From assembly GCF_900460525.1 (NCBI RefSeq), contig NZ_UHIY01000001.1:868001-932000 (forward strand): a stretch of 64,000 nucleotides of DNA. The letters are read 5' to 3'. Positions 30,553 to 41,443 of the stretch are shown piece by piece. How positions within the stretch are numbered: the first letter of the stretch is position 1; each line of letters opens with the position of its first letter. Below the pieces are notes generated by a model, which saw only the letters and a list, made by a program, of their open reading frames with translations, was not told the origin of the DNA and searched no databases. This DNA is from Yersinia kristensenii (lineage in GTDB: Bacteria > Pseudomonadota > Gammaproteobacteria > Enterobacterales > Enterobacteriaceae). A program made the position numbers and the translations under genes.

Positions 30553-32376
30553 GTGCAAACCTTTAACGCCGATCTTGCCATTATCGGGGCCGGGGGCGCT
30601 GGTTTACGTGCAGCAATAGCCGCAGCGGAAGCCAACCCTCAGCTGAAGATTGCTCTGATCTCGAAAGTATACCCAATGCGCAGCCACACTGTGGCCGCCG
30701 AAGGGGGATCAGCTGCTGTCACACAGGACCACGATACCTTTGACTATCATTTCCACGATACCGTCGCTGGTGGTGACTGGTTATGCGAACAAGATGTTGT
30801 CGACCACTTTGTTCATAGCTGCCCGGAAGAAATGGCGCAGTTGGAAATTTGGGGCTGCCCATGGAGCCGTAAACCCGATGGATCTGTTAACGTTCGCCGC
30901 TTTGGTGGGATGAAAATTGAACGTACGTGGTTTGCTGCGGATAAAACCGGCTTCCACATGCTGCATACCCTATTCCAAACCTCGTTAAAATATCCGCAAA
31001 TTCAACGCTTTGATGAGCACTTTGTGCTAGATATTCTAGTCGATGATGGCCAAGCTCGTGGTGTTGTTGCCATGAATATGATGGAAGGCACGCGGGTGCA
31101 AATCCGTGCGAATGCGGTGGTCATGGCCACTGGCGGCGCAGGTCGGGTTTATCGCTATAACACCAACGGCGGTATTGTTACCGGTGATGGTATGGGGATG
31201 GCATTCCACCACGGCGTTCCACTACGTGACATGGAATTTGTGCAGTATCACCCAACCGGCCTACCGGGTTCTGGCATCTTGATGACAGAAGGTTGCCGTG
31301 GTGAAGGCGGTATTCTGGTCAACAAAGACGGCTACCGTTATTTACAGGATTACGGCATGGGGCCAGAAACCCCGCTCGGCGAGCCAAAGAACAAATACAT
31401 GGAATTGGGCCCGCGCGATAAAGTTTCGCAAGCGTTCTGGCATGAATGGCGCGCTGGCCGCACTATCGCGACACCGCGTGGCGATGTGGTCTATCTAGAC
31501 TTGCGCCATTTGGGTGAGAAGAAACTGCTTGAGCGCTTGCCATTTATTTGTGAATTGGCAAAAGCTTATGTCGGTGTCGATCCAGTTAAAGAGCCCATCC
31601 CGGTGCGCCCAACCGCGCATTACACCATGGGCGGCATTGAAACCAACCAACAGTGTGAAACCCGAATCAAAGGGCTGTTTGCAGTCGGCGAATGTTCTTC
31701 TGTTGGTCTGCACGGTGCAAACCGCCTGGGTTCTAACTCATTGGCAGAACTGGTGGTATTTGGCCGTCTTGCGGGCGAACAAGCCGCTTTGCGCGCCATG
31801 GAAACCGGGCCCGCTAACGGCAGTGCGCTGGATGCCCAAACCCGTGATGTGGAAACACGCCTGAGTAACCTGATGAAACAGGAAGGGACTGAAAACTGGT
31901 CCAAAATCCGCGATGAGATGGGCCTGTCAATGGAAGAAGGTTGTGGCATTTACCGCACACCGGAACTGATGCAGAAAACCGTGGATAAACTGGCTGAGCT
32001 GAAAGAGCGCTTCAAACGTGTGAAAATTACTGACAACTCCAGTGTGTTCAATACCGACCTGCTCTACACCATTGAGCTGGGTTATGGTTTGGATGTCGCC
32101 GAATGTATGGCTCACTCTGCTCTCAATCGTAGAGAATCTCGCGGCGCGCACCAGCGCCTGGATGAAGGTTGCACCGAGCGTGATGATGTTAATTTCCTCA
32201 AGCACACACTCGCTTTCCATAATCCAAACGGCGCACCACGCCTTGAACTCAGCGACGTAAAAATTACCAAGCTGGCACCGGCAAAACGCGTTTATGGTGG
32301 TGAAGCCACTGCGCAAGATGCGAAAGACGCCAAAGATGCGAAAGATTTAAAGGATAAGGAGCAGGCGAATGACTGA
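30553..32376 (+). CDS. frdA: Fumarate reductase flavoprotein subunit
   Basis: The catalytic subunit of anaerobic fumarate reductase, on the cytoplasmic face of the inner membrane. It starts at GTG, as in E. coli, and has 607 residues. [17 protein letters not shown] binds the FAD dinucleotide. SHTVAAEGG carries the histidine that covalently holds FAD. The active-site region [11 protein letters not shown] and the C-terminal [17 protein letters not shown] are intact. The extreme C-terminus is a five-unit 9-base tandem repeat encoding AQD/AKD/LKD triplets (32311-32355). It overlaps frdB by eight bases. Confidence 0.98.
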   Translation: MQTFNADLAIIGAGGAGLRAAIAAAEANPQLKIALISKVYPMRSHTVAAEGGSAAVTQDHDTFDYHFHDTVAGGDWLCEQDVVDHFVHSCPEEMAQLEIWGCPWSRKPDGSVNVRRFGGMKIERTWFAADKTGFHMLHTLFQTSLKYPQIQRFDEHFVLDILVDDGQARGVVAMNMMEGTRVQIRANAVVMATGGAGRVYRYNTNGGIVTGDGMGMAFHHGVPLRDMEFVQYHPTGLPGSGILMTEGCRGEGGILVNKDGYRYLQDYGMGPETPLGEPKNKYMELGPRDKVSQAFWHEWRAGRTIATPRGDVVYLDLRHLGEKKLLERLPFICELAKAYVGVDPVKEPIPVRPTAHYTMGGIETNQQCETRIKGLFAVGECSSVGLHGANRLGSNSLAELVVFGRLAGEQAALRAMETGPANGSALDAQTRDVETRLSNLMKQEGTENWSKIRDEMGLSMEEGCGIYRTPELMQKTVDKLAELKERFKRVKITDNSSVFNTDLLYTIELGYGLDVAECMAHSALNRRESRGAHQRLDEGCTERDDVNFLKHTLAFHNPNGAPRLELSDVKITKLAPAKRVYGGEATAQDAKDAKDAKDLKDKEQAND

Positions 32377-33103
32377 TATGAAACTCCTGAAAATGGAAGT
32401 CATGCGCTATAACCCGGAACGTGATAGCGAACCTCACTTCGAAACCTTTGAAGTGCCTTACGATGAGCAGACTTCTCTGCTGGATGCGCTGGGTTATATC
32501 AAAGATAATTTGGCGCCTGACCTGTCTTATCGCTGGTCTTGCCGGATGGCGATTTGCGGTTCGTGCGGCATGATGGTCAACAAGGTGCCCAAACTCGCCT
32601 GTAAGACTTTCCTGCGCGAATATACCGGCGGGATGAAAGTTGAGGCGCTGGGTAACTTCCCTATCGAACGCGATTTAGTGGTTGATATGACTCACTTTAT
32701 TGAGAGTTTGGAAGCCATCAAACCTTATATTATTGGCAATGAGCGCAAACCACAAGACGGCCCGAATAAACAGACTCCTGCTCAGATGGCGAAATACCAT
32801 CAGTTCTCTGGCTGTATTAACTGTGGCCTGTGCTACGCCGCTTGCCCGCAGTTTGGTCTGAATCCTGAGTTTATTGGCCCAGCAGCCATCACTCTGGCCC
32901 ACCGTTACAATCTGGATAACCGTGACCACGGTAAGAAAGAACGTATGCCACAGCTTAACGGCAAAAATGGTGTCTGGAGTTGTACTTTCGTCGGCTACTG
33001 TTCTGAAGTTTGTCCTAAACACGTTGATCCTGCCGCTGCGATCCAGCAAGGCAAGGTTGAGAGTGCCAAAGACTTCATGATCGCCATGCTGAAACCACAA
33101 TAA
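32369..33103 (+). CDS. frdB: Fumarate reductase iron-sulfur subunit
   Basis: Carries electrons from menaquinol in FrdCD to the flavin in FrdA. The 244-residue protein has the 2Fe-2S cysteine set in [22 protein letters not shown], then [12 protein letters not shown] for the 4Fe-4S cluster and [11 protein letters not shown] completing the 3Fe-4S cluster. Gene overlap with frdA and the close spacing to frdC show a single operon. Confidence 0.98.
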   Translation: MTDMKLLKMEVMRYNPERDSEPHFETFEVPYDEQTSLLDALGYIKDNLAPDLSYRWSCRMAICGSCGMMVNKVPKLACKTFLREYTGGMKVEALGNFPIERDLVVDMTHFIESLEAIKPYIIGNERKPQDGPNKQTPAQMAKYHQFSGCINCGLCYAACPQFGLNPEFIGPAAITLAHRYNLDNRDHGKKERMPQLNGKNGVWSCTFVGYCSEVCPKHVDPAAAIQQGKVESAKDFMIAMLKPQ

Positions 33104-33119
33104 GGGAGGGGAAACAGTA

Positions 33120-33512
33120 ATGACTACTAAACGTAAAGCTTACGTCCGTACCATGGCCCCGAACTGGTGGCAACAGCTCGGTTTCTATCGTTTTTATATG
33201 TTGCGTGAAGGTACCTCCGTGCCCACAGTATGGTTCAGTATCCTGCTGATTTACGGAGTATTCGCACTGAAAAGTGGCCCGGCCGGCTGGGAAGGTTTCG
33301 TCGGATTCCTGCAAAACCCGCTGGTGTTACTGATCAATATCATTACGTTATTGGCCGCCGTGTTACATACCAAAACCTGGTTTGAACTGGCACCGAAAGC
33401 CGCCAATATTATTATTAAAGACGAAAAAATGGGTCCAGAGCCAGTTATCAAGGCGCTGTGGGTTGTGACTATCGTGGCTACCGCGATTATTCTGGCCGTT
33501 GCCTTACTCTAA
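33120..33512 (+). CDS. frdC: Fumarate reductase membrane anchor FrdC
   Basis: One of two anchors that hold FrdAB on the membrane and form the quinol site. The 130-residue protein has the family N-terminus [29 protein letters not shown] and three membrane helices (about 30-50, 65-85 and 108-128). A GGGAGGGG ribosome-binding stretch precedes the ATG. Confidence 0.97.
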   Translation: MTTKRKAYVRTMAPNWWQQLGFYRFYMLREGTSVPTVWFSILLIYGVFALKSGPAGWEGFVGFLQNPLVLLINIITLLAAVLHTKTWFELAPKAANIIIKDEKMGPEPVIKALWVVTIVATAIILAVALL

Positions 33513-33528
33513 CCCGGAGGAGAACAAG

Positions 33529-33885
33529 ATGAATCAAGTCCCTAAGCGCTCCGATGAACCTATCTTCTGGGGTCTGTTTGGTGCGGGCGGCATGTGGAGT
33601 GCCATTATTGCACCCGCGGTTATTCTGTTAGTGGCTATTTTGCTGCCTCTGGGCGCTTTCCCCGGCGAAGCATTGAGCTACGAGCGCGTACTGGCATTTT
33701 GTCAGAGTTTCATTGGCCGCGTATTCCTGCTGCTAATGATTATTCTGCCACTGTGGTGTGGTTTACACCGTATCCACCACGCCATGCATGATTTGAAAAT
33801 CCACATCCCTGCCGGGAAATGGGTTTTCTATGGCCTGGCTGCCATTTTGACTGTGGTTGCAATCATCGGTGTTCTGACACTGTAA
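33529..33885 (+). CDS. frdD: Fumarate reductase membrane anchor FrdD
   Basis: The second membrane anchor. The ATG at 33529, with GGAGGAG just upstream, gives 118 residues beginning [23 protein letters not shown], the family start. Three membrane helices are visible, and [13 protein letters not shown] lies between helices 2 and 3. A terminator follows directly. Confidence 0.97.
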   Translation: MNQVPKRSDEPIFWGLFGAGGMWSAIIAPAVILLVAILLPLGAFPGEALSYERVLAFCQSFIGRVFLLLMIILPLWCGLHRIHHAMHDLKIHIPAGKWVFYGLAAILTVVAIIGVLTL

Positions 33886-33905
33886 TTGTCCACGCACGCA
33901 CTCAG

Positions 33906-33936
33906 CGGCCCGTGCGCTTATGCCGGGCCGTTTTTT
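33906..33936 (+). terminator. frdABCD terminator
   Basis: CGGCCCG pairs with CGGGCCG around an 11-base loop and is followed by six T residues, 20 bases after the frdD stop. Confidence 0.9.
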
Positions 33937-34051
33937 ATTCTCCCGCTTATACCCCATTCCCACCAATAACTCAGATTCATCCATTTGCGTCTTTCATGGA
34001 TGATAGCTATTCTCAATTACAGACTAATAATTGGAATATTAAGGAATACAG

Positions 34052-34594
34052 ATGCGTCTGTGGTCAAAATTATCCGTAATAATAGCGACGTTGCTTTCGG
34101 TCGCTTGTAGTGTAACGCCGCCAAAAGACGTGAAAATCGTCGATAACTTCCAATTACCCCGCTATCTCGGCACGTGGTATGAAATTGCCCGGCTAGACCA
34201 CTCCTTTGAGCGGGGGTTAGACCGTGTCACGGCTAATTACTCACTCCGCGATGATGGCGGCGTAAAAGTCATTAACCGGGGTTATAACACGAAGAAACAG
34301 CAATGGCAGGAGAGTATCGGGAAAGCCTATTTCATTGGCTCCCCACAGCAAGCTTCACTGAAAGTCTCTTTCTTTGGCCCATTCTATGGCGGCTATAACG
34401 TCATTGATTTGGATGATGAATACCAACATGCTTTGATTGCTGGCCCTAACCGGGAATATCTGTGGATTTTATCGCGCACACCGACGATTGATAACCAAAC
34501 TCGAGACCGCCTGGTCGCTATCGCGAAGAATTATGGTTTCCTGGTGGAGCAATTGATCTGGGTGGAGCAGGGGAAAATTATCGCCGGGCAATGA
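34052..34594 (+). CDS. blc: Outer-membrane lipocalin Blc
   Basis: A bacterial lipocalin lipoprotein of 180 residues that probably binds fatty acids or lysophospholipids. The lipobox is LSVAC with the acylated Cys near residue 19, followed by Ser, so outer-membrane sorting is expected. The GTWYEIARLDHSFERG lipocalin signature and DxxYxxALI-type C-terminal motif are present. Genes blc and gdx are adjacent and convergent, as in E. coli. Confidence 0.95.
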   Translation: MRLWSKLSVIIATLLSVACSVTPPKDVKIVDNFQLPRYLGTWYEIARLDHSFERGLDRVTANYSLRDDGGVKVINRGYNTKKQQWQESIGKAYFIGSPQQASLKVSFFGPFYGGYNVIDLDDEYQHALIAGPNREYLWILSRTPTIDNQTRDRLVAIAKNYGFLVEQLIWVEQGKIIAGQ

Positions 34595-34659
34595 TATTGA
34601 AAGGCCCAGGTTTCTATACCACCGATAGAATCGACTAAGGGGGAGAGCCCCCTTGTCAT

Positions 34660-34974
34660 TTATGACGCTAATTTCAACCCAATTATTCCCGCTAAAATCA
34701 GCCCCAGACTGAATACTCGCGCCAAACTGGCCGATTCGCCGAGCAGCACAATACCTAAAATGGCCGTCCCCACCGCACCAATACCGGTCCAAACCGCGTA
34801 AGCCGTGCCTGCCGGTAGAGTTTTCATGGCATAAGCCAATAAGAAAACACTGGCGGCCATCGCGACCAGAGTGACAATACTGGGTGTCAGCCGCGTAAAA
34901 CCATGGGAATACTTCAGACCGATAGCCCAAATCACTTCCAATAAACCTGCAATAGCCAGAATAATCCAAGCCAT
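34660..34974 (-). CDS. gdx: Guanidinium exporter Gdx (SugE)
   Basis: A small multidrug resistance family exporter of 104 residues that removes guanidinium in exchange for protons. The ATG at 34974 gives the family start [23 protein letters not shown]. Glu13 in the first helix is the expected substrate/proton site. Four membrane helices are evident, with [16 protein letters not shown] in helix 3. The guanidine-II riboswitch directly upstream supports the substrate assignment strongly. Confidence 0.96.
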   Translation of the reverse strand: MAWIILAIAGLLEVIWAIGLKYSHGFTRLTPSIVTLVAMAASVFLLAYAMKTLPAGTAYAVWTGIGAVGTAILGIVLLGESASLARVFSLGLILAGIIGLKLAS

Positions 34975-34995
34975 GGTAAACCCCTTCACTCAGGC

Positions 34996-35038
34996 GGGGT
35001 CGTCCCCAGAAAAATAGATGCGTGCTGGGTCGTCCCAG
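34996..35038 (-). promoter_or_regulatory. Guanidine-II (mini-ykkC) riboswitch
   Basis: On the minus strand two short hairpins, CTGGG-ACGA-CCCAG and GGGG-ACGA-CCCC, are separated by an unpaired linker of about 17 bases. Both loops are ACGA, matching the ACGR tetraloops of the class. The second ends 21 bases before the gdx start codon, just before the AAGGGG ribosome-binding site, consistent with guanidine control of translation. Confidence 0.93.
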
Positions 35039-35139
35039 ACAGCAGATAGATAAGAATGATAGATTAGCACGCTAAATAATAAGCAGCAATCTCATGCCCC
35101 GCCAAAAAACCGTAGGCAATAACTGCCGATAACACGACA

Positions 35140-35337
35140 TATATGCCCTAAATAATTCGAATTGCAGGAAAGCTGCGCGCGCGAAACAAATCAGTCGGGA
35201 ACAGATTTGAACAGCATTTATGCTAGCCCGCAGGGTGAGCCTCAAGGATGAGGCTCATTCATCCCGATGAGCGTCGTAAGTGATTCGGGTTATTGAGCGT
35301 GACCAACACTCATGCAGCTTGCAGTATGACGGGTATG
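35140..35337. repeat. ERIC element with an internal insertion
   Basis: The outer arms are typical ERIC: ATATGCCCTAAATAATTCGA at the left, and GTCGTAAGTGATTCGGG and GCAGTATGACGGGTAT at the right. Between them lies extra sequence of roughly 70-80 bases that includes a GAGCCTCA-AGGA-TGAGGCTC hairpin. The element fills the gdx-ecnB gap. Confidence 0.8.
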
Positions 35338-35341
35338 AGAT

Positions 35342-35473
35342 TTATTCAGCACTGCGCTCAATAGCACTACCTGCGCTTTGAACATCTTTACCGACACCTT
35401 TGGTGGTATTACAGGCGCTCAATGAAGAGATAACTAATAATGAGAAAATAATAGCGATGCTTTTCTTTAACAT
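35342..35473 (-). CDS. ecnB: Entericidin A/B family lipoprotein
   Basis: A 43-residue lipoprotein, MLKKSIAIIFSLLVISSLSAC followed by NTTKGVGKDVQS. The lipobox LSAC places the acylated cysteine at residue 21. The NTTKGVGKD start of the mature part matches entericidin B. AAGGAAT lies eight bases before the ATG. Only one entericidin gene is present here. E. coli has ecnA and ecnB in tandem between gdx and efp. The E. coli pair is described as a stationary-phase toxin/antidote; which role a lone copy has is unknown. Confidence 0.9.
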   Translation of the reverse strand: MLKKSIAIIFSLLVISSLSACNTTKGVGKDVQSAGSAIERSAE

Positions 35474-35589
35474 GATAAAAATTCCTTATGGAGCGTGAGT
35501 AAATTCGCCCTATAAGCATAGTCAAAAAAACAATGTTGCACTTTTTCTGACTTAAATCACTGTCGTCAATGGGCCAAATCCAGATAGCA

Positions 35590-35618
35590 GAAAACCGCCG
35601 ATTAAGCGGTTTTCTTTT
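35590..35618. terminator. Hairpin between efp and ecnB
   Basis: GAAAACCGC pairs with GCGGTTTTC over a short loop about 50 bases past the efp stop. A T-run is present on the plus side only (TTTTCTTTTG). On the minus strand it could still end the efp transcript, though less strongly. Confidence 0.6.
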
Positions 35619-35666
35619 GTTCTCAGCGCAGTTTTCGTCACAACTGAAACATTGTGGCCTACTGAC

Positions 35667-36233
35667 TTATTTAACGCGAGAAACGTATTCGCCAGAGCGG
35701 GTATCAACTTTGATGACTTCGCCAACCTGTACGAATAGTGGCACTTTGACCACTGCACCGGTGCTCAGAGTTGCAGGCTTACCACCGGTACCGGCAGTAT
35801 CACCTTTCAGACCTGGGTCAGTGTCAACAATTTCGAGTTCAACAAAGTTTGGTGGGGTGACAGCGATAGGCTGACCATTCCACAGAGTTACAATACACTC
35901 AGCCTGATCAATCAACCACTTAGCATTATCACCAATGGCTTTAGCATCGGCTTGCAGTTGTTCGTAAGTCTCGTTATTCATGAAGTGCCAGAACTCACCG
36001 TCGTTGTACAGGTAAGTCAGGTTGAGGTCGTTAACGTCTGCGCCTTCCAGAGAATCTGTTGATTTAAAGGTCTTTTCAACACGCCCGCCGGTCAGCAGAC
36101 GGCGCATTTTAACACGAGCAAAAGCCTGGCCTTTGCCTGGTTTTACGAACTCGCTGGACTCAACTGAATAAGGCTCGCCCTCGAACATGATTTTAAGACC
36201 GGGACGAAAATCGTTGCTATAATAACTGGCCAT
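35667..36233 (-). CDS. efp: Translation elongation factor P
   Basis: Relieves ribosome stalling at consecutive prolines. The ATG at 36233 gives the universal 188-residue form starting MASYYSNDF. An upstream frame is open but not conserved. The modified lysine is Lys34 in [11 protein letters not shown]. The protein ends with the GEYVSRVK tail. It diverges from epmB 35 bases away, so the modification enzyme and its target probably share a control region. Confidence 0.98.
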   Translation of the reverse strand: MASYYSNDFRPGLKIMFEGEPYSVESSEFVKPGKGQAFARVKMRRLLTGGRVEKTFKSTDSLEGADVNDLNLTYLYNDGEFWHFMNNETYEQLQADAKAIGDNAKWLIDQAECIVTLWNGQPIAVTPPNFVELEIVDTDPGLKGDTAGTGGKPATLSTGAVVKVPLFVQVGEVIKVDTRSGEYVSRVK

Positions 36234-36268
36234 GATGGTCCTCAAGAAACTGGTAATAAGCCTAAAAA

Positions 36269-37300
36269 ATGGCAAGTATTGTAACCCGAAACATGCCAAT
36301 TAGAGAAGATTGGTTGCAACAACTCGCCGATGTAATTACAGATCCGGACGAATTGCTAAGAATTTTGCTGTTAAATGAACATCCTAACCTGCAACAAGGT
36401 ACTGCTGCGCGTCGTTTATTCCCCTTAAGAGTGCCCCGCGCATTCGTTTCGCGCATGCAACCGGGAAACCCATCAGACCCATTATTGCTTCAAGTGCTCA
36501 CCGCACGGGAAGAATTTATTGCCGCTCCCGGTTTTACCGACGATCCACTTGATGAACAGCGCAGTGTTGTTCCCGGCCTATTGCACAAGTATCGTAACCG
36601 CGCGCTATTGCTGGTCAAGGGCGGCTGCGCTGTCAATTGCCGCTATTGTTTCCGCCGTCATTTCCCTTATCAGGATAACCAAGGCAACAAGGCCAATTGG
36701 CGTCAGGCACTAGATTATGTTCGCCAACATCCTGAACTGGATGAGATTATTTTTTCCGGCGGCGACCCGTTAATGGCAAAAGATAGCGAACTCAGTTGGT
36801 TATTGGACGAGATCGAAAGTATCTCCCACATCAAACGGTTGCGTATTCATACTCGCTTGCCGGTCGTCATCCCGGCGCGCATTACCACTGAGCTATGCCA
36901 GCGGCTGAGTAATTCGCGATTACAGGTGGTGATGGTGACACATATCAACCACGCCAATGAGATTGACGCATCTTTCCGTGACAGTATGGCACAGCTGAAA
37001 CAAGCGGGCGTAACCCTGTTAAATCAGAGTGTGTTGTTACGTGGCGTCAATAATGATGCTGAGGTGTTGGCAACATTAAGTAATGCATTATTTGATGCCG
37101 GAATTCTGCCTTATTACATCCATGTGCTGGATAAGGTACAAGGTGCGGCTCATTTTATGGTCGATGACGATGAAGCTCGGCAATTAATGAAAGGATTACT
37201 GCGGCGTGTGTCTGGGTATCTGGTGCCGCGCTTAACGCGAGAAGTTGGGGGGCAACCTAGCAAAACACCACTAGACCTCCGATTGATGCAGGATGAATAA
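36269..37300 (+). CDS. epmB: EpmB, EF-P lysine 2,3-aminomutase
   Basis: A radical SAM enzyme that converts (S)-alpha-lysine to (R)-beta-lysine for use by EpmA. The 343-residue protein has the radical-SAM cysteines in CAVNCRYC (CxxxCxxC) near residue 120 and the SAM-binding GGDPL motif ([11 protein letters not shown]). The PLP lysine is expected in the C-terminal part. It diverges from efp. Confidence 0.97.
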   Translation: MASIVTRNMPIREDWLQQLADVITDPDELLRILLLNEHPNLQQGTAARRLFPLRVPRAFVSRMQPGNPSDPLLLQVLTAREEFIAAPGFTDDPLDEQRSVVPGLLHKYRNRALLLVKGGCAVNCRYCFRRHFPYQDNQGNKANWRQALDYVRQHPELDEIIFSGGDPLMAKDSELSWLLDEIESISHIKRLRIHTRLPVVIPARITTELCQRLSNSRLQVVMVTHINHANEIDASFRDSMAQLKQAGVTLLNQSVLLRGVNNDAEVLATLSNALFDAGILPYYIHVLDKVQGAAHFMVDDDEARQLMKGLLRRVSGYLVPRLTREVGGQPSKTPLDLRLMQDE

Positions 37301-37354
37301 TTCGGGTGCTTGAGTGTAACCAACACATCTGTAATTTGAAAGATGACGGGTATA
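37301..37354. repeat. Right-arm ERIC fragment
   Basis: It begins at the epmB stop codon and reads TTCGGGTGCTTGAGTG to GATGACGGGTATA, the right arm of an ERIC element with several changes. The left arm is absent, possibly displaced when the element inserted next to epmB. Confidence 0.6.
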
Positions 37355-37409
37355 ACAATCAGGGGATGCTATAGCCTCCCCTGATTTATTCACGTTCGAG
37401 CTTCAGATA

Positions 37410-37748
37410 TCAAGGACACTTATAGACTTCGCCGACCATTTTGCTGTCTAGCGGTGCAAAGCTTGATAAGAAGGTTTCACTCGGGCTGGTTGCGCCATAG
37501 ATAACATTGCCGCCCATTGCCGCTGCTTTATTGCGCAGATCATTTGCCGCACCGCGCATCGAGCTACTTTCACCGCTTGAGATCCAATTGCTCTGAGTCC
37601 CCGTCACCTGCCCAACCAACTGGCATTCACTACCCGGTTTGGTATCGGAGAACTTCACTTGCTCGCCCGCTGAACTCAATTGATTAGTGGAGCTACAGCC
37701 TGCCAGCAACAATGCCGCTGAAAGACCAAGTAACACTTTAATCCGCAT
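37410..37748 (-). CDS. yjeI: DUF4156 lipoprotein YjeI
   Basis: A 112-residue lipoprotein of unknown function. The ATG at 37748 has TGGGGA upstream and begins MRIKVLLGLSAALLLAGC with a lipobox at LLAGC. An ATG four codons upstream is less likely. The mature part has GAANDLRNKAAAMGGNVIYG and a C-terminal YKC, the DUF4156 hallmarks. It occupies the usual place between epmB and groEL. Confidence 0.93.
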   Translation of the reverse strand: MRIKVLLGLSAALLLAGCSSTNQLSSAGEQVKFSDTKPGSECQLVGQVTGTQSNWISSGESSSMRGAANDLRNKAAAMGGNVIYGATSPSETFLSSFAPLDSKMVGEVYKCP

Positions 37749-37986
37749 TTTTTTCCCCATTCGAAGTTGAGAATCACGCTAAAGATTACCAGAAAGCACC
37801 GCTGCCGTTGGGGCATTCGCTGCCGAAATTATCCAGGTACCCGATGTCGAGACTGATGGCTAATGATTAACAGTTTACACATTAAATGTGTCCCGCAGAT
37901 AAAAAAAGTCCTGCAATCATCACACAGAGCAAAATAAAACTGCTTTTAGGGCGCGAGTTTGCAAAATGTGAATCAGAAAAGGCTGA
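37749..37986. other. yjeI-groEL intergenic region, left part
   Basis: No gene is supported here. It holds the yjeI promoter region. The right part of the same gap contains an ERIC element and the groEL terminator, listed separately. Confidence 0.5.
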
Positions 37987-38098
<112 letters not shown>

Positions 38099-38156
38099 AA
38101 ACATGGACGAGGCCAGGTTATGACAGGTGTTAGTGTATAGCAGGTTTTATTCCCAT

Positions 38157-38188
38157 AAAAAAAGCGAGCAGGTTACCCCACTCGCTTT
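38157..38188 (-). terminator. groEL terminator
   Basis: On the minus strand AAAGCGAG pairs with CTCGCTTT and is followed by a T-run, about 50 bases past the groEL stop codon. Confidence 0.85.
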
Positions 38189-38237
38189 AGGTTTATAGCT
38201 TAATCAGCAATCAATGAAGCTATAGGGTTGGGGGGCA

Positions 38238-39926
<1,689 letters not shown>

Positions 39927-39940
39927 TTAGAGAGCGCGAA

Positions 39941-40315
<375 letters not shown>

Positions 40316-40318
40316 TTA

Positions 40319-40345
40319 ATGGGGGCGACTTCACATCCCTTCAAG
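40319..40345 (-). promoter_or_regulatory. Sigma-32 heat-shock promoter of groSL
   Basis: On the minus strand CTTGAA (-35, within CCCTTGAAGGG) is separated by 15 bases from CCCCAT (-10, within CGCCCCCATTAA). Both boxes match the sigma-32 consensus perfectly. The predicted transcript start lies about 75 bases before groS. Confidence 0.92.
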
Positions 40346-40488
40346 GGAGAGGACAAAAAAAATTTCAGTTTTTTCTTGTCCTGAGAGGGCTAATTTTAGC
40401 CATCTCTCCGCCGACCCACCAAAGAAAGCTTAGAAATTAATTTTATTAATTTATGATTAATAAACAACCCATTAGAGAAGTGGATGGC

Positions 40489-41001
40489 TTATTTATCCTC
40501 TTTAAAACGATTATCTGTCGATTTATCATCAGCATCCGGACGATGCTCGACGATGAAGTGGTCATCGGCTTTGCGCTGAAACTCACCGTCAAAGGTATTT
40601 CCGCCACCCATAGGGCCACTGCCCGTGCCAAAACCGCCGCCACGATAAATATTCAAATGTGGCATCAGCTTTAACGTCAACGATTTTTGAATCGGTGGTA
40701 ATAACAGCAACAAGCCGATGAAGTCGGTAAAGAAACCAGGGATCAATAATAAGAAACCGGCCAATACCAGTGAGACACTTTTCACCATTTCAGCCGCAGG
40801 GCTTTCACCCGCCGCCAGTTTTTGTTGCATCTGCATGAAAGTTTTTATCCCCTGATTGCGCACCAGAGATATCCCCACACAGGAACTGAAGACCACCAAC
40901 AATAGGGTAACCATCACACCCAATACGGCTGCGACCTTGATAAATATCGATATTTCTATATATGCCAATAAAAATATCAGCGCTAACGGTAACCAACGCA
41001 C
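40489..41001 (-). CDS. fxsA: FxsA, inner-membrane protein
   Basis: A four-helix membrane protein. In E. coli its overproduction relieves F exclusion of phage T7. The 170-residue product begins MRWLPLALIFLLAYIEISIF. It has the GFFTDFIGLLLLLPP segment and a hydrophilic, charged C-terminal tail that is longer than in E. coli. It lies between groSL and divergent aspA, as expected. Confidence 0.95.
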   Translation of the reverse strand: MRWLPLALIFLLAYIEISIFIKVAAVLGVMVTLLLVVFSSCVGISLVRNQGIKTFMQMQQKLAAGESPAAEMVKSVSLVLAGFLLLIPGFFTDFIGLLLLLPPIQKSLTLKLMPHLNIYRGGGFGTGSGPMGGGNTFDGEFQRKADDHFIVEHRPDADDKSTDNRFKEDK

Positions 41002-41443
41002 CGCATTCTCCTTATTCCAATCATTCAGTACCTCTCATCAGGATGAACCTGACTGACAGATACCATGAAAACCTTGACCCGGCTGGCGCTGACTCTGTTT
41101 TTTCCTTTATTAGCGGATTTCAGCGTCAGCGCCCCCTTCAACGAGGGTCGACCCTAATAAAATGGTGGTGGTTGAATCGCTTTTCAAGTTAGGTGCATAC
41201 TTTTATTACTGATTAGTACAACTGTGAGAGAAATCACAGATATCAGATCATCTCAATTAATTCCGGCCATATAGTGATCCTAGTTCAAGGCTTTTTATCA
41301 CTAAGCAGCATATGATCCTGTCAGCAATAAGATGAATGGTTAATCTTTCCGTACTCAAGGTTCATTTCCGCATCATAATTGCTCACGGCGACATAATGCA
41401 GTTAACAAATACAAAACAAGACAGCAGATTAGAGAAGGTTCTC
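41002..41443. promoter_or_regulatory. fxsA-aspA divergent regulatory region
   Basis: About 440 bases without a supported gene. The open frame runs upstream of aspA, but the sequence there is not conserved aspartase and a CRP site lies within this gap. It must hold the promoters of both genes. Confidence 0.6.
41223..41238. promoter_or_regulatory. CRP-binding site upstream of aspA
   Basis: TGTGAGAGAAATCACA is a perfect TGTGA-N6-TCACA dyad, the CRP consensus core. It lies about 200 bases before the aspA start, consistent with known CRP activation of aspA in E. coli. Confidence 0.88.

Noticed and set aside
41336..41443. 36-codon N-terminal extension of aspartase
   Set aside because: The family start is [11 protein letters not shown] at 41444 with a good ribosome-binding site. 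The extension is not conserved.
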